From an uncultured Oxalobacteraceae bacterium (GTDB taxonomy: Bacteria; Pseudomonadota; Gammaproteobacteria; Burkholderiales; Burkholderiaceae_D), in contig CAITOF010000107.1 in NCBI GenBank assembly GCA_903893945.1, forward strand, positions 21,822-85,821: a DNA stretch of 64,000 bases, written 5' to 3'. The notes under the pieces are model-generated. The model was not told where the DNA came from and ran no database searches. It saw only the letters and a list, made by a program, of their open reading frames with translations. A program made the translations under genes and the position numbers. Below, piece by piece: positions 9,602 to 20,210 of the stretch. Numbering within the stretch: position 1 is the first letter of the stretch; every line of letters begins with the position of its first letter.

Positions 9602-10180
9602 ATGGAACACACTCTACCCGCCCTGCCTTATGCCCTCGATGCTCTGGCACCACATATCTCCAAAGAAACACTGGAATATCATTATGGAAAGCATCATCAG
9701 ACTTACGTAACCAACCTGAATAATCTGATAAAAGGTACCGAGTTTGAAAATGCATCGCTCGACGACATCGTTAAAAAATCATCTGCCGGCATTTTCAATA
9801 ATGCTGCACAAATCTGGAACCACACTTTTTACTGGAAAAGTTTGAAACCTCAGGGTGGCGGCGCGCCCGGTGGCGCCCTGGCCGCTGCGATTAATGCAAA
9901 ATGGGGATCGTTTGACGCGTTCAAGGAAGCGTTCACGAAATCCGCCCTGGGGAATTTTGGTTCCAGCTGGACATGGCTGGTCAAAAAGCCGGACGGTTCA
10001 CTTGACATTGTCAACACGTCCAACGCTGCCACACCCTTCACCACAGCAGACCAGCCGCTGCTGACCTGTGATCTGTGGGAGCACGCTTACTACATCGATT
10101 ACCGTAACTTGCGCGCCAAATATATCGAGGCGTTCTGGGGTCTGGTAAACTGGGATTTTGCCGCGGCCAATATGGGTTGA
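9602..10180 (+). CDS. sodB: Superoxide dismutase, Fe type
   Basis: 192 residues. Converts superoxide to O2 and H2O2 in the cytoplasm. Metal ligands are H27, H74, D157 and H161 ([34 protein letters not shown]). Gln70 in FNNAAQ is the second-sphere residue characteristic of Fe-SOD rather than Mn-SOD. Length is standard. An AAAGGAAATGAA stretch precedes the ATG. It is monocistronic, with a strong terminator 40 bp downstream. Confidence 0.96.
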   Translation: MEHTLPALPYALDALAPHISKETLEYHYGKHHQTYVTNLNNLIKGTEFENASLDDIVKKSSAGIFNNAAQIWNHTFYWKSLKPQGGGAPGGALAAAINAKWGSFDAFKEAFTKSALGNFGSSWTWLVKKPDGSLDIVNTSNAATPFTTADQPLLTCDLWEHAYYIDYRNLRAKYIEAFWGLVNWDFAAANMG

Positions 10181-10216
10181 TTTATAACAACCAGACCGGT
10201 GGCTGTCACCGCAGGT

Positions 10217-10254
10217 TAAAAAGGCCGGTCCACTTGAAATGGGCCGGCTTTTTT
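10217..10254 (+). terminator. Rho-independent terminator after sodB
   Basis: Stem GCCGGTCCA/TGGGCCGGC (10224-10232 with 10240-10248, one G-T pair) and a 7-base loop, followed by six T. An A run on the other side may let it work in both directions. Confidence 0.9.
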
Positions 10255-10309
10255 GCTTCCGTTAGTGGTACAGTTATTTCTTCAGAAAAATCACAAAAGG
10301 AGAGACACG

Positions 10310-10789
10310 ATGGATGACCTTACGCAACTGGCCGCCAGAGTCGGCAGCTTACTCGCCGAAAAAAATCTGTTACTGGCCACAGCCGAATCCTGCACTGGCG
10401 GTGGCGTGGCTCAGGCCGTGACCGAGATCTCCGGTTCTTCCTCCTGGTTTGAATGCGGATTTATCACCTATTCCAATTCGTCAAAGTCTGAACTGCTCAG
10501 CATTTCGCCCGCGTTGATTGCTCAGCACGGTTCTGTCAGCGAGGAAATTGCGGCGGCAATGGCCGAAGGTGCCCTGGCCAACTGCGAAGCGCATGTGGCG
10601 ATCGCGACCACAGGTATTGCCGGTCCGCTGGGCGCTGTGCCTGGCAAACCCGTCGGTACGATCTGTTTTGCCTGGAGCATGAACGGAAAAACCCATACTG
10701 AACGGCTGCTCTTTCAGGGCGACCGGAGATCGGTTCGCGAACAATCCGTCGTCCATGCACTGAGAGGTCTGCTGCAGTTCCTGGGTTGA
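10310..10789 (+). CDS. pncC: Nicotinamide-nucleotide amidohydrolase (CinA C-terminal domain protein)
   Basis: 159 residues. Hydrolyses NMN to nicotinate mononucleotide in the pyridine-nucleotide salvage cycle. Family motifs are ATAESCTGGGVAQ, the catalytic-loop ITYSNSSK, and ATTGIAGPLGAVPGKPVGT. The start at 10310 follows AAAGGAGAG; an in-frame upstream ATG lies inside the sodB terminator and is rejected. The CinA N-terminal domain is absent here, and a stand-alone CinA-N-like protein is encoded separately at 61318-62103. Convergent with the chemoreceptor gene, 8 bp away. Confidence 0.94.
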   Translation: MDDLTQLAARVGSLLAEKNLLLATAESCTGGGVAQAVTEISGSSSWFECGFITYSNSSKSELLSISPALIAQHGSVSEEIAAAMAEGALANCEAHVAIATTGIAGPLGAVPGKPVGTICFAWSMNGKTHTERLLFQGDRRSVREQSVVHALRGLLQFLG

Positions 10790-10797
10790 ATTTTTAA

Positions 10798-12534
10798 TTA
10801 AAACTCTTCCCAACCCTGTTCATCCGGCGCCTCCGGAATAGCCTGACTGACCTTGGGGAGCGCGTTTTTCGGTGCATTGGGCACCGCGGCAACCCGCACC
10901 GGATTCGGATTTTTTACGGGTTTGATTGGCGCAGCAACCCGGCGTTCACTGCTGACTTTGGCGGGAGCAGAGTGAGCACCCAGATTCTGCGTGCCATTCG
11001 TTTTAAACACATCAACGGCCAGCAATAATTCGCGTGACTGATCCTGCATGGCTTTGGCAGCGGCAGCGGCCTGCTCGACCAGCGCGGCATTCTGCTGGGT
11101 GACCGCATCCATTTCGGTAATGGCTCGATTGATCTGGTCTATCCCCTGGGATTGTTCCTGACTCGCAGCGGTAATTTCAACCATAATGTCGGTCACCTGC
11201 TGGATACTGCTGACGACGTTATTCATGGTCGAACCGGCCTCATTGACCTGCCTGCTGCCGGTTTCCACTTTCTCGACAGAATCGCCTATCAGTACCTTGA
11301 TTTCTTTGGCTGCCGCTGCAGAGCGCTGTGCCAGATTGCGTACTTCAGAAGCCACGACAGCAAACCCGCGCCCCTGTTCGCCGGCGCGCGCCGCCTCAAC
11401 AGCTGCGTTCAATGCCAGAATATTGGTTTGAAATGCTATGCCATCGATCACGCTGATAATGTCAACAATCTTCTTCGAGGATTCATTAATCGCCGCCATG
11501 GTATCCACCACCTGCGAAACGACACTACCCCCTTTAATCGCCACTTCGGTTGCCTGCTGCGCCAACTTGTTGGCCTGGCGGGCATTATCTGCATTCTGTT
11601 TGACGGTACTGGTCAATTCTTCCATCGACGAGGCTGTTTCTTCCAGGGCACCGGCCTGTGCTTCGGTACGTGAAGACAGGTCCTGATTGCCCTGTGCAAT
11701 TTCAGCAGAGGCATTGGCGATCGAGCTGGTGCCACTCCGGACTTTTCCGACGATGCCGTCCAGGCTGGTATTCATATCTTTCAGGGCCTGTAACAGCGTG
11801 CCGGTCTCATCGTTCGACTCGACGGTAATCTGGCGGGTCAAATCGCCCGAGGCAACCGATTGTGCCAGATCAACCGCCTGATTCATCGGTCCTGTAATCG
11901 ACCTGGTGATGAACCACGCCAACAGGGCTCCGGCCAGAATGGCAAGCACGGCAAAAACGATGGTCAGATATCTGACCGATTTATTGACGTCAACGGATTG
12001 GTCGAACTGGGTCTTGGCAAGCTTGACCTGAATGTCTTTGAGTTTGGCCAGTGTTTCAAATGCTTTGGGCGCAAGCGGGCTCAACTGACTCTTGTACAGC
12101 TCCAGTGCCTGATCTTTCTTGCCGGCCTTCATGGCGTCACGGATCGGCGTAATTCCCTGCGCGCGATAGGCTGTCAGTGCCGGTTCAAATTCCTTGACCA
12201 GATCCTTTTCGGGGTCGGTCAGGTTGGTGGTTTTATAGTGTTCCCAGGATTTGTCAATCCCGGCCGAATTCCGCAGTTGCTCCTCGCTGCGTTTTTCAAT
12301 GTTCTGCGGGTCGTCATTGAGCATCATGTCCATCGCAAGAATCCGGTTGCGCATGGCCAGATACTCGGTGTTGCTCAAGTCGGCTAACGGAACCACCGAT
12401 TCATCGTACATGGCCCTTACGGATTCGAAGGTTTTACCTATACCGTTCATTGCCAGAAATGATATACAGAACAATAAGACCAGCACTGCGCCAAACGCAG
12501 CGCCCAATCGCTGACTGAGCTTCAAATTTTTCAT
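10798..12534 (-). CDS. Methyl-accepting chemotaxis protein with C-terminal xWxxF tether
   Basis: 578 residues. TM1 about 10-30; periplasmic four-helix-bundle ligand domain about 31-185; TM2 about 188-212; HAMP about 212-265; cytoplasmic signalling hairpin with the conserved tip [19 protein letters not shown] and [18 protein letters not shown] Pro/Ala-rich linker ends in the pentapeptide GWEEF, matching the xWxxF CheR/CheB docking motif of major receptors such as Tar and Tsr. CheR, CheB and CheD are encoded at 28-31 kb. A GGGGAGGA site precedes the ATG and a FliA-like promoter lies upstream. The ligand cannot be read from sequence. Confidence 0.95.
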   Translation of the reverse strand: MKNLKLSQRLGAAFGAVLVLLFCISFLAMNGIGKTFESVRAMYDESVVPLADLSNTEYLAMRNRILAMDMMLNDDPQNIEKRSEEQLRNSAGIDKSWEHYKTTNLTDPEKDLVKEFEPALTAYRAQGITPIRDAMKAGKKDQALELYKSQLSPLAPKAFETLAKLKDIQVKLAKTQFDQSVDVNKSVRYLTIVFAVLAILAGALLAWFITRSITGPMNQAVDLAQSVASGDLTRQITVESNDETGTLLQALKDMNTSLDGIVGKVRSGTSSIANASAEIAQGNQDLSSRTEAQAGALEETASSMEELTSTVKQNADNARQANKLAQQATEVAIKGGSVVSQVVDTMAAINESSKKIVDIISVIDGIAFQTNILALNAAVEAARAGEQGRGFAVVASEVRNLAQRSAAAAKEIKVLIGDSVEKVETGSRQVNEAGSTMNNVVSSIQQVTDIMVEITAASQEQSQGIDQINRAITEMDAVTQQNAALVEQAAAAAKAMQDQSRELLLAVDVFKTNGTQNLGAHSAPAKVSSERRVAAPIKPVKNPNPVRVAAVPNAPKNALPKVSQAIPEAPDEQGWEEF

Positions 12535-12573
12535 TTATTCCTCCCCAAAATTTGTTTTCCGGCACTTTGCTAT

Positions 12574-12600
12574 GAATCGGCGCCTGTCATATAAACTATT
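12574..12600 (-). promoter_or_regulatory. FliA (sigma28)-like promoter of the chemoreceptor gene
   Basis: Minus strand AATAGTTT, 11 bp, GCCGATTC. Compared with the enterobacterial FliA consensus TAAAGTTT-N11-GCCGATAA, 12 of 16 positions match and the spacing is exact. It lies 40 bp upstream of the chemoreceptor ATG, a suitable distance. Confidence 0.5.
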
Positions 12601-12802
12601 TATAGCAGCTGGTTGATGATTTTCAATGTACTGGTTTCAACTGATACCGCCGATATTCAATGAATTCCTGTTATTTTATTAATGAATAATCTTTATAAAA
12701 TGAAAACTTATGTTAAAAATGCGATCATTTGAAAAATTTATATGCGTGACGCGACGTTGTTAACCTATTCTGGTTGCTGCAAAGTATGAAAGCGATCAAT
12801 TA

Positions 12803-13567
12803 ATGAGCCAACGCAAACAATTCCCCTTATGGACCGGCAAGCCAGCGCTACTGCTGCTTTTCATACTGAACCTGGTTCCCGTCGCGCAGGGTCAGGAAGC
12901 AAAACTGCTCATTACGACCGAATCGTCGTTTCCCTCCTCCGTGTCCAATGACAATGGCAACACGGTTTTCGGGCAGTCAGCGGACAAGGTTCATGAAATA
13001 CTGAAACGTAGTCACATTGCCTACGACATGCGCTTGATGAGCTGGAACAGGGCGTTTGAACTGGCCCGCAATGATGCCAATACCTGTGTCTTTGCCACAG
13101 CCCGAACCAAGGACCGGGAAGCGCATTTCAAATGGATAGGTCCCATCTCAAAAGGCGACTGGGGCATCTTTGGCAACCGCGACAAATTGGGCAGGATAAA
13201 CCGCCTGGAAGATATCAGGGATGCCAATATAGGCGGCATCCGGGGCGACGTGTTCTCTGAATATCTGGTCGAGAAGGGCTATCATGTTGTTACCTCGTCG
13301 GAAAATGAAATCTCGCTCAAGAATGTTGAAATCGGTCGTCTGGACTATTGGTCGTCAGATACCCGAAACGGGTTAAACCTGATTAACAGAACCCATTTGA
13401 ACGACAAGATCGTGTTGCTGCTTACCATACAGCCATCGAATGACTATTTTCTCGCCTGTAATCCCCAGATCAATGACGAACTTATTGATCGCATGAGATC
13501 GAAACTCCTGGAAATAAAAGCCGACGGTACCGACGCGAAAATTGAAGCGAAATATCTGAATCATTAA
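12803..13567 (+). CDS. Periplasmic solute-binding protein, SBP_bac_3-like, orphan
   Basis: 254 residues. A signal peptide (hydrophobic LLLLFILNLVPVAQG, cleavage near residue 30) precedes a small two-lobed binding-protein fold related to the amino-acid-binding family 3 (ITTESSFPSSV near the N-terminus; CVFATARTKDREAHFKWIGP; the hinge segment NIGGIRGDVFSEYL). No ABC permease or ATPase is adjacent, so it may serve sensing or be a stand-alone member. It is divergent from the chemoreceptor gene across a 268-bp promoter region. Ligand unknown. Confidence 0.82.
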   Translation: MSQRKQFPLWTGKPALLLLFILNLVPVAQGQEAKLLITTESSFPSSVSNDNGNTVFGQSADKVHEILKRSHIAYDMRLMSWNRAFELARNDANTCVFATARTKDREAHFKWIGPISKGDWGIFGNRDKLGRINRLEDIRDANIGGIRGDVFSEYLVEKGYHVVTSSENEISLKNVEIGRLDYWSSDTRNGLNLINRTHLNDKIVLLLTIQPSNDYFLACNPQINDELIDRMRSKLLEIKADGTDAKIEAKYLNH

Positions 13568-13610
13568 ATTTCTGCAATAATCTGCCTTTGCCCTTCAAAC
13601 CTGAACCCTT

Positions 13611-14462
13611 ATGAATCTGTATGTCCTGCTACTGGTGCTGGTTACCCTCGTCTGGGGTACCACCTTCCCGCTTCTGAAAGTCGCCACTGTACATCTGTCC
13701 GGCATGGAAGTGTCCGTCATCCGTTTCATCGTCGCCGCAATCTGCGTCTCCCCGTTCGCAATCAAACTCAGTCAGAGGGCCTGGCGCGATGGCGCCGTGC
13801 TGGGTGTCGTGGGGTTGATTGCCTATGTGACCCAGGCTTATGGCCTGCAACTGATTTCATCCAACCGTAGCGCATTCCTGACCAGCCTGAATGTACTTTT
13901 CGTACCCTTTCTGGCCTGGATGCTGGGTGCCCGGTTGTCACTGCAGGTGGTCTTCGCTGCCGCACTGGCCTGTTTCGGTATCGGCCTGATGTCGTGGGAA
14001 GGTGGCGGCAATGTCCTGGGTGATGTGACGACCGTGCTGTCGGCGCTGGCCTATGCGATTTATGTCCTGCTGTTGGGTCGCATGGCAAAAAAACATACTT
14101 CATTGTCACTGGCGACCTCACAGATCATCATGATGGCACTCATCGGCATGTTGCTGCTGCTTTTTGAAGGACCGGCACGACTGGCCAGTTTGCCACACCG
14201 TCTGGAGCCGGCCTTGCCCTCACTGCTCTTTCTGGGCATCGTGGCCACCGCAGCCATGCTGTTTATTCAGGCGATCGGACAGAAACATGTCAGCGCAACC
14301 AAAGCGGCGCTGATCTATTCGCTTGAACCGGCTTTTGCTGCCCTGTTTGCCTGGCTCTGGCTGGGTGAGCAACTCACCGTACGATCTGCCACAGGCGGTG
14401 CCTTGGTGGTGGTCGCTGTTGTCCTGTCTGAATGGCAGTTTGAAAAAAAATCGATAGACTGA
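13611..14462 (+). CDS. EamA/DMT-superfamily transporter
   Basis: 283 residues with ten predicted membrane helices in two repeated EamA halves. The N-terminal [16 protein letters not shown] and the second-repeat [19 protein letters not shown] are typical of the drug/metabolite transporter superfamily (RhaT/YdcZ-like). Members export amino acids or metabolites; the substrate cannot be assigned. The gene follows the solute-binding protein by 43 bp in the same direction and precedes an NTF2-like protein by 10 bp, so the three could be cotranscribed, though without evident functional link. Confidence 0.9.
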   Translation: MNLYVLLLVLVTLVWGTTFPLLKVATVHLSGMEVSVIRFIVAAICVSPFAIKLSQRAWRDGAVLGVVGLIAYVTQAYGLQLISSNRSAFLTSLNVLFVPFLAWMLGARLSLQVVFAAALACFGIGLMSWEGGGNVLGDVTTVLSALAYAIYVLLLGRMAKKHTSLSLATSQIIMMALIGMLLLLFEGPARLASLPHRLEPALPSLLFLGIVATAAMLFIQAIGQKHVSATKAALIYSLEPAFAALFAWLWLGEQLTVRSATGGALVVVAVVLSEWQFEKKSID

Positions 14463-14472
14463 GGAGCACACC

Positions 14473-14952
14473 ATGTCCACACCCCATGAATCCCGCCCGC
14501 CTTACCCGCCCTTTACCCGCGAAACTGCGATCCAGAAAGTTCGCATGGCCGAAGATGGCTGGAATGGCCGTGACCCGGAGCGTGTGTCGCTCGCCTATAC
14601 GGCCGACAGCAAGTGGCGCAACCGTTCAGAATTCCCGCAGGGACGAGCCGAGATTGTGGAATTTCTAAAGCGTAAATGGGAACGCGAACATGAATATCGA
14701 TTGATTAAAGAATTATGGGCCGTCGAAGGTCATCGTATCGCCGTGAGGTTTGCCTATGAATGGCATGACGACAAAGGAAATTGGTTCCGCTCCTATGGCA
14801 ATGAAAACTGGGAATTTGACGAGCACGGCTTGATGCGGTTGCGCTTTGCCAGCATTAACGATCTCGCCATCACGGAATCAGAACGAAAATTCCACTGGCC
14901 GCAGGGGCGGCGTCCCGATGATTACCCGGGACTGACCGCGCTGGGCCTGTAA
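14473..14952 (+). CDS. NTF2-like protein, DUF1348 family
   Basis: 159 residues, cytoplasmic. Characteristic DUF1348/SnoaL-like sequence: [62 protein letters not shown] and the C-terminal [13 protein letters not shown]. The fold is an alpha+beta cone with a central pocket; no enzymatic activity is established for the family. It starts 10 bp after the DMT transporter with GAGGAG before the ATG, suggesting cotranscription. Confidence 0.9.
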   Translation: MSTPHESRPPYPPFTRETAIQKVRMAEDGWNGRDPERVSLAYTADSKWRNRSEFPQGRAEIVEFLKRKWEREHEYRLIKELWAVEGHRIAVRFAYEWHDDKGNWFRSYGNENWEFDEHGLMRLRFASINDLAITESERKFHWPQGRRPDDYPGLTALGL

Positions 14953-15171
14953 CCGGTACAGTTGTCAGGTCATTCAGCACAGCAAGTATCACCGGGTCGA
15001 CCTGCGAATGACCCTGCAGAGCTCATGGATTATGACTTTGCATACAAATAAAACGGCAAGATGTCATTGAACCGCGGTCATCAGAAAATTTCCTGATCAG
15101 CAAAGCGATAATGGTGTAGATTAATGCAGTTTTTCCCAAATTCGAATGGCAGGACCGACAGGAGATATTCT

Positions 15172-17814
15172 ATGCATTCAAAGTTATTGCTATGTACCGC
15201 TGTCGCCGCCGCATTTTCCATGAATGCAGCAGCGACAGATTCAACACCGACACCCGTTCCCTTTGCCTTCGCCACAACGCCCGGCAGATTGCCCAAAAAT
15301 GTTATTCCGGTTGATTATATCCTCTCGATCAAGCCAAACGCGTCCTCGCACAGAATTACCGGCACCGAACAAATTTCGCTGGAATTTACCGAAGCCACCG
15401 ACAAGATCCAGTTTAATTCCCTTAACCAGACACTGTCGCACGTCGAACTCGACGGCAAGCCGGTCAAGTCGGTTAAGTCCGACGACAAGGCACAGCTGAC
15501 CACCATCACGCTGAGCAAGGCTGCGCCAACGGGTCACCATACCTTGCGCTTTGGCTATGTCGGCAAGATTGAAACCACTCCGCATGGCCTGTTTGCGCAG
15601 GAATTTGTCAAACCAGGCGGCGGCAAGGATATGCTGCTATCCACCCAGTTTGAAGCAACCGACGCGCGCCGCATGTTTCCCTGCTGGGATGAGCCCGCGT
15701 TTCGTGCCACCGTCCAGCTGACCGCCACTGTACCGGCTGCATGGATGACCGTTTCGAATATGCCGGTCGTGAAACGTGATGTACACGGTGCCCTGGCCAC
15801 GACAACCTTCGGTCGCACACCGAAAATGCCAACCTATCTGGTCGAATTTTCGGCCGGAAATCTGGCACAGGTCAGTGCAGACAGCAATGGCTACCAGTTC
15901 AACGTGGTTGCCGTGAAGGGCCAGGAACAGGGCGGTGTGCAGGCACTCGACAATGCCCAGCAAATTCTGGCCGACTACAACGAGTATTTCGGTGTGCCTT
16001 TCCCGTTGCCGAAACTGGATTCGATTGCGATCCCGGGCGGATTTGGCGGTGCGATGGAAAACTGGGGCGCCATTACCTACAACGATCAGTTATTGCTGAT
16101 CACGCCGTCGAGCACCATGGGCAACCGGCAGGGAGTCTACAGCGTTCAGGCGCATGAAATGGCGCATCAATGGTTCGGTGACCTGGTCACCATGGGCTGG
16201 TGGGACGAACTCTGGCTGAATGAAAGTTTTGCTTCGTGGCGCGCGGCCAAGGAAACCGATATCCGTCATCCTGACTGGCACTGGTGGGAGGTCGAGGATG
16301 GCAGTAAGGAAAATGCGATGGCCGCCGATGCTCGCATTGCTTCCCATGCCATTTTGCAGCACGTAACTGACGAACTCGAGGCGACGAACGCGTTTGACCC
16401 GAGCATTACCTATAACAAGGGCCAGGCAGTGCTTCGCATGCTGGAAGCCAATATTGGCGCTGATACCTTTCGTGACGGTATCCGTCGCTACATGAAGGCA
16501 CACGCGTACTCAAATACGACCAGTGCCGATTTGTGGTCGGCGCTCAGTGACGCCAGCGGCCGCAAGATTGGTGAGATTGCCTCGTCATGGACAGCGCAGG
16601 CGGGTTTCCCGCTGGTGACTGTAAGCACCAGCTGTGACGCGAACGGAAAGCGCACTGCATCGTTATCGCAGAAGCGTTTTCTTTTGCAGGGAGAAGATAC
16701 CTCAAAGCCGAGCTGGGCTATTCCACTGGTGGTACGCACCGGGTCATCGGAGCAGACACAGTCTGTCCTGTTCAGCCAGAATGGGCAAGTCATTGATGCA
16801 GGTCACTGTGATGAAGCCTTAAGCCTGAACGCTGATGCAATCGGCTATTATCGGGTGGCCTATGACGATGCGTCACTGCGAGCCAATATTGCTCACTTCA
16901 GTACCATGCGCAGTGGCGACCGAATTGCACAGCTCGACGATGAATGGGCACTGGTGTCCACTGGCGTAGAGCCACTGCCCAACTATCTGGCGCTGATCAA
17001 GGCCATGGGTACGGACCAGAACCTGCGCGCCTGGACCCAGATTACACAGGCACTCGACACCATTGAATTTGACGAACGTGGAACCCCTGGTCACGACGCA
17101 TTTGTGAACTATGCACGTTCGTTGATCAAGCCGCTGGCACTCCAGTTAGGCTGGAATGACAAGCCGGATGAATCGCCCGGCATCCAGCGTTTGCGCCGCA
17201 CCGTGATCGGTGATCTGGGTTCGTGGGGTGACCAGGACGTCATCAGCGAGGCACGCAAGCGCTTTGCACTGTTTGTTGCTGACCGCACGGCCATTTCGCC
17301 GGATAACCAGGGCATGATTCTGACTATCGTCGCGCAAAACGCAAGTGACGCGGATTTCGAGCAATTGCACGCCATCGCAAAGACAGCGAAAAATGACACT
17401 GAGTTACATCGCTACTATGGAGCGCTGATGGGTGTACGACAACCTGCTCTGGCGAAAAAGGCCGGCGATATCGCGTTCTCTGACGAAATTCCAAAGCAGG
17501 CCGAAAGCGGCCGCCTGGGGTTGGTGCTGGAACTGCATAACGAACACCCCGAGCTGTCGTGGACGCTGTTTTCGACAAATCTTGAACAGTTAATGAAACC
17601 GCACGAACCTTTTGGTACATTCATCATCGCCCAATACGTACCCGAAATATTCTGGAACTCATTACCCATCGAGAAACTGGAAGCCTGGGCGAAATCCCAT
17701 ACGCCGGATGAAATGGCACCGAATATTGCGCGCGGCATGGAAACTGCGCGATTCAAGGTCGCGGAAAAAGCTCTGCTGGTAAAATCGGCAGATGACTTCA
17801 TCAGGAAACAATAA
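15172..17814 (+). CDS. M1-family zinc aminopeptidase, exported
   Basis: 880 residues. A signal peptide (about residues 1-22, LLLCTAVAAAFSMNAAA) suggests a periplasmic or secreted protein. The zinc site is HEMAH (H328, H332) with E351 in NESFASW, catalytic E329, and the exopeptidase motif GAMEN at 293-297. The C-terminal half (about 540-860) is the ERAP1_C-like helical domain. It removes N-terminal amino acids from peptides. The start at 15172 follows AGGAGA; an in-frame ATG 48 bp upstream lacks a site and would bury the signal peptide. Single-gene unit with a strong terminator. Confidence 0.95.
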   Translation: MHSKLLLCTAVAAAFSMNAAATDSTPTPVPFAFATTPGRLPKNVIPVDYILSIKPNASSHRITGTEQISLEFTEATDKIQFNSLNQTLSHVELDGKPVKSVKSDDKAQLTTITLSKAAPTGHHTLRFGYVGKIETTPHGLFAQEFVKPGGGKDMLLSTQFEATDARRMFPCWDEPAFRATVQLTATVPAAWMTVSNMPVVKRDVHGALATTTFGRTPKMPTYLVEFSAGNLAQVSADSNGYQFNVVAVKGQEQGGVQALDNAQQILADYNEYFGVPFPLPKLDSIAIPGGFGGAMENWGAITYNDQLLLITPSSTMGNRQGVYSVQAHEMAHQWFGDLVTMGWWDELWLNESFASWRAAKETDIRHPDWHWWEVEDGSKENAMAADARIASHAILQHVTDELEATNAFDPSITYNKGQAVLRMLEANIGADTFRDGIRRYMKAHAYSNTTSADLWSALSDASGRKIGEIASSWTAQAGFPLVTVSTSCDANGKRTASLSQKRFLLQGEDTSKPSWAIPLVVRTGSSEQTQSVLFSQNGQVIDAGHCDEALSLNADAIGYYRVAYDDASLRANIAHFSTMRSGDRIAQLDDEWALVSTGVEPLPNYLALIKAMGTDQNLRAWTQITQALDTIEFDERGTPGHDAFVNYARSLIKPLALQLGWNDKPDESPGIQRLRRTVIGDLGSWGDQDVISEARKRFALFVADRTAISPDNQGMILTIVAQNASDADFEQLHAIAKTAKNDTELHRYYGALMGVRQPALAKKAGDIAFSDEIPKQAESGRLGLVLELHNEHPELSWTLFSTNLEQLMKPHEPFGTFIIAQYVPEIFWNSLPIEKLEAWAKSHTPDEMAPNIARGMETARFKVAEKALLVKSADDFIRKQ

Positions 17815-17830
17815 GCTGCCCTGAAACGGC

Positions 17831-17864
17831 AAAACGGCGCAATCGCAACCGATTGCGCCGTTTT
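17831..17864 (+). terminator. Bidirectional terminator between the aminopeptidase and OPT genes
   Basis: A perfect 15-bp stem (17831-17845 with 17850-17864) and 4-base loop CAAC, beginning in AAAA and ending in TTTT. It serves the convergent transcripts of both neighbours. Confidence 0.9.
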
Positions 17865-17959
17865 GCTTTCACCTCGGTGGACTGCCCCGGTTCATCACCC
17901 GGCAGGCCAGATGCGAAGCGACGTCCGGGTTAGCCCGATCGCCCCGACGCTGCACCGTG

Positions 17960-19936
17960 TTATACCCTGCGCGCGTTTTTTGCTGCCCACAGATACAGGC
18001 CAATGACAACGGTTGCGCCGACAACCAGCGCAACAAGCATTTTTTCACCATCGCCCAATCCGGTCGCAATGGCCAGTGGCTCCGCTTTCCCGGTCAGCAC
18101 GATCAGGCCCGCCAGCGCCACATTAAACAAACTCTCACCAACGATAAAACCCGACATGATCAATACCCCCAGACGCTTTGCGGTTTCACCCCAACTGCGC
18201 TTTTCAACGGTACGCTCAAAAATCCAGCCGGTGACAGCGCCGATAACGACCGGCAGCGTTACTGCACTGGGCAGGTAAATCGCCAGACCGACCCCCAGCG
18301 GTGGAAGGCTGTAACGCCCTTTGCTCAATGACTTGAGCATGAAATCAGTCAGCACCAGAACCAATCCTATCAATGCGCCGTACATCACCAGGTCCCAGCG
18401 CAGATCGCCGCCAATCACGCCTTTCGCCAGCGCCGTGATGAGTGTGGCCTGGGGTGCATCGAGCGGCTGACTGGAAATTGCATCCAGATTGGGTGCTCCG
18501 GCAAAACCGTTAGCATGATTCAGTAACTCCAGCACCGGTGGTATCACTATCGACCCCGCCACAACGCCAATTAACAGTCCAACCTGCTGGCGCCATGGTG
18601 TTGCGTCAACCAGTTGACCGGTTTTCAGATCCTGCAGGTTATCGTTGCCCACCACGGCCACTGCAAGCACCACGGTGGTCACAAACAGTGCGTAGGCAAC
18701 CAGCGCATGAGCGACGTCAGGTCCCATCAGATGTCGCGCCACAGCGCCAACACTCAGCGCAGCGCCGAGTATGGTCAGAATCGCGATACCGGACACAGGC
18801 GAGTTGGACGAGCCTATCAGACCGGCCATGTAGCCACACACCGCCGCCGCAAACATCCCTGCAATCAGGACATAGGCAATGCCAACCGCAACCAGGGGCA
18901 GTGAGATGCTTTGCAACAACCCGCCGTGCAGAAAACTGCTGAGCAGCCAGCCAGTTGGGACCATCGACAGCAACGTCACCAGACCGACAATAAAAATGGG
19001 CAGATCCTGTTCCGTGCGCGGAATATCCGTGGCGCCGCTTCTGGCGTGGCGCGATGCGTCAAGTGCGGATTTGAGTCCGCCCAGAACGGGTTTGGCCAGA
19101 CCGGCAAGAGTGATGATCGCAGCGGTACCGATAGCACCCGCGCCCATCATCCGTACGTTCGACTTCCAGATTTTCAGCGCCTGTTCGGCTGCCGACAGGT
19201 CGGGCAGGGGATACAGGGAGGTAAGCAGGGGAACCAGAATTCCCCAGGCGATGACAAGACCCACCAGCATCGCAATACCCACGGTTATACCCATCAGGTG
19301 GCCTGCGCCGATCAATGCGATGGAACTCGACGCACCGATCCCGGTTGAACCCTTGCCGACCCGGAAATAGATGGACATCTCGTCAGCCATGAATTTAACC
19401 GCAGCACCCGCCGCATATAAAGCCGATGCGACACTGCCCCAGATCACCGCCCATAACCCCGCTTTGCCTTCGGCAGCACCGGCACGTGATGCCATGCCGA
19501 CCTTGAGCACTTCAGCAGCGGCCACACCTTCGGGATACGGCAGATCGGACTGCGACACCAGCGCGCGCCGCAGCGGCATGGTATACATGACGCCAAGCAC
19601 GCCGCCAATCGCACAGGCGCCAAAAGTCGGCCAAAAGGGAACGTGCACCCACCAGCCTATCATCAACAGGCCCGGCAAAACGAAAATCACCGAGGCGAGC
19701 GTACCCGCTGCAGAGGCTATCGTTTGCACTATATTGTTTTCCTGGATCGTTGCGTCTTTAAATGCACTCAGTAACGCCATGGATATGACCGCGGCGGGAA
19801 TCGAGGTGGCGAAAGTCAGACCGACCTTCAGACCCAGATACACCTGTGCCGCTGTAAAGATCAGGGTGATCAGGATACCGAGGATCACACCGCGTACCGT
19901 GATTTCCCTGGGCAATGTTGTTGATACTTGTCTCAT
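17960..19936 (-). CDS. OPT-family oligopeptide/metal-chelate transporter
   Basis: 658 residues with about 15 membrane helices. The opening EITVRGVILGILITLIFTA and the motifs AQVYLGLKVGLTFATSIPAA and SDLPYPEGVAAAEVLKVG identify the OPT superfamily, in its prokaryotic branch. Members move peptides or metal-siderophore complexes with protons; the substrate is unknown here. The start has GGAGA seven bases upstream. It is convergent with the exported M1 aminopeptidase. That pairing would fit peptide use, but the genes are not cotranscribed. Confidence 0.93.
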   Translation of the reverse strand: MRQVSTTLPREITVRGVILGILITLIFTAAQVYLGLKVGLTFATSIPAAVISMALLSAFKDATIQENNIVQTIASAAGTLASVIFVLPGLLMIGWWVHVPFWPTFGACAIGGVLGVMYTMPLRRALVSQSDLPYPEGVAAAEVLKVGMASRAGAAEGKAGLWAVIWGSVASALYAAGAAVKFMADEMSIYFRVGKGSTGIGASSSIALIGAGHLMGITVGIAMLVGLVIAWGILVPLLTSLYPLPDLSAAEQALKIWKSNVRMMGAGAIGTAAIITLAGLAKPVLGGLKSALDASRHARSGATDIPRTEQDLPIFIVGLVTLLSMVPTGWLLSSFLHGGLLQSISLPLVAVGIAYVLIAGMFAAAVCGYMAGLIGSSNSPVSGIAILTILGAALSVGAVARHLMGPDVAHALVAYALFVTTVVLAVAVVGNDNLQDLKTGQLVDATPWRQQVGLLIGVVAGSIVIPPVLELLNHANGFAGAPNLDAISSQPLDAPQATLITALAKGVIGGDLRWDLVMYGALIGLVLVLTDFMLKSLSKGRYSLPPLGVGLAIYLPSAVTLPVVIGAVTGWIFERTVEKRSWGETAKRLGVLIMSGFIVGESLFNVALAGLIVLTGKAEPLAIATGLGDGEKMLVALVVGATVVIGLYLWAAKNARRV

Positions 19937-20210
19937 CCAATGTTCTCCGATTGTCAGTTATGGCATGATTTAGAAAGGCGCTGACATCATAGCCGATTTT
20001 TAAGCGGTTTTTGTCAGTTATCGGGGTTAATGCGGCGCTGCACAACAGACCCTGGGTCCCGTTAGCTGGCTCGCAATTCGGTGACGGTCGCTGGATGGTG
20101 AATCTAATCGTTGCTATTTTTCGCTTAATAAATTATTGTCGTTATCCAGCGAATTAATGTCGGGCAGCCAGCCTGCATCACTGAATACCTGAAGAAAGGG
20201 ACCCTACATC

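Noticed and set aside
12630..12656. FliA-like element on the plus strand upstream of the solute-binding protein gene (ACTGGTTT-N11-GCCGATAT)
   Set aside because: The -10 fits well but only half of the -35 matches, and the element lies about 150 bp from the ATG; not strong enough to call.
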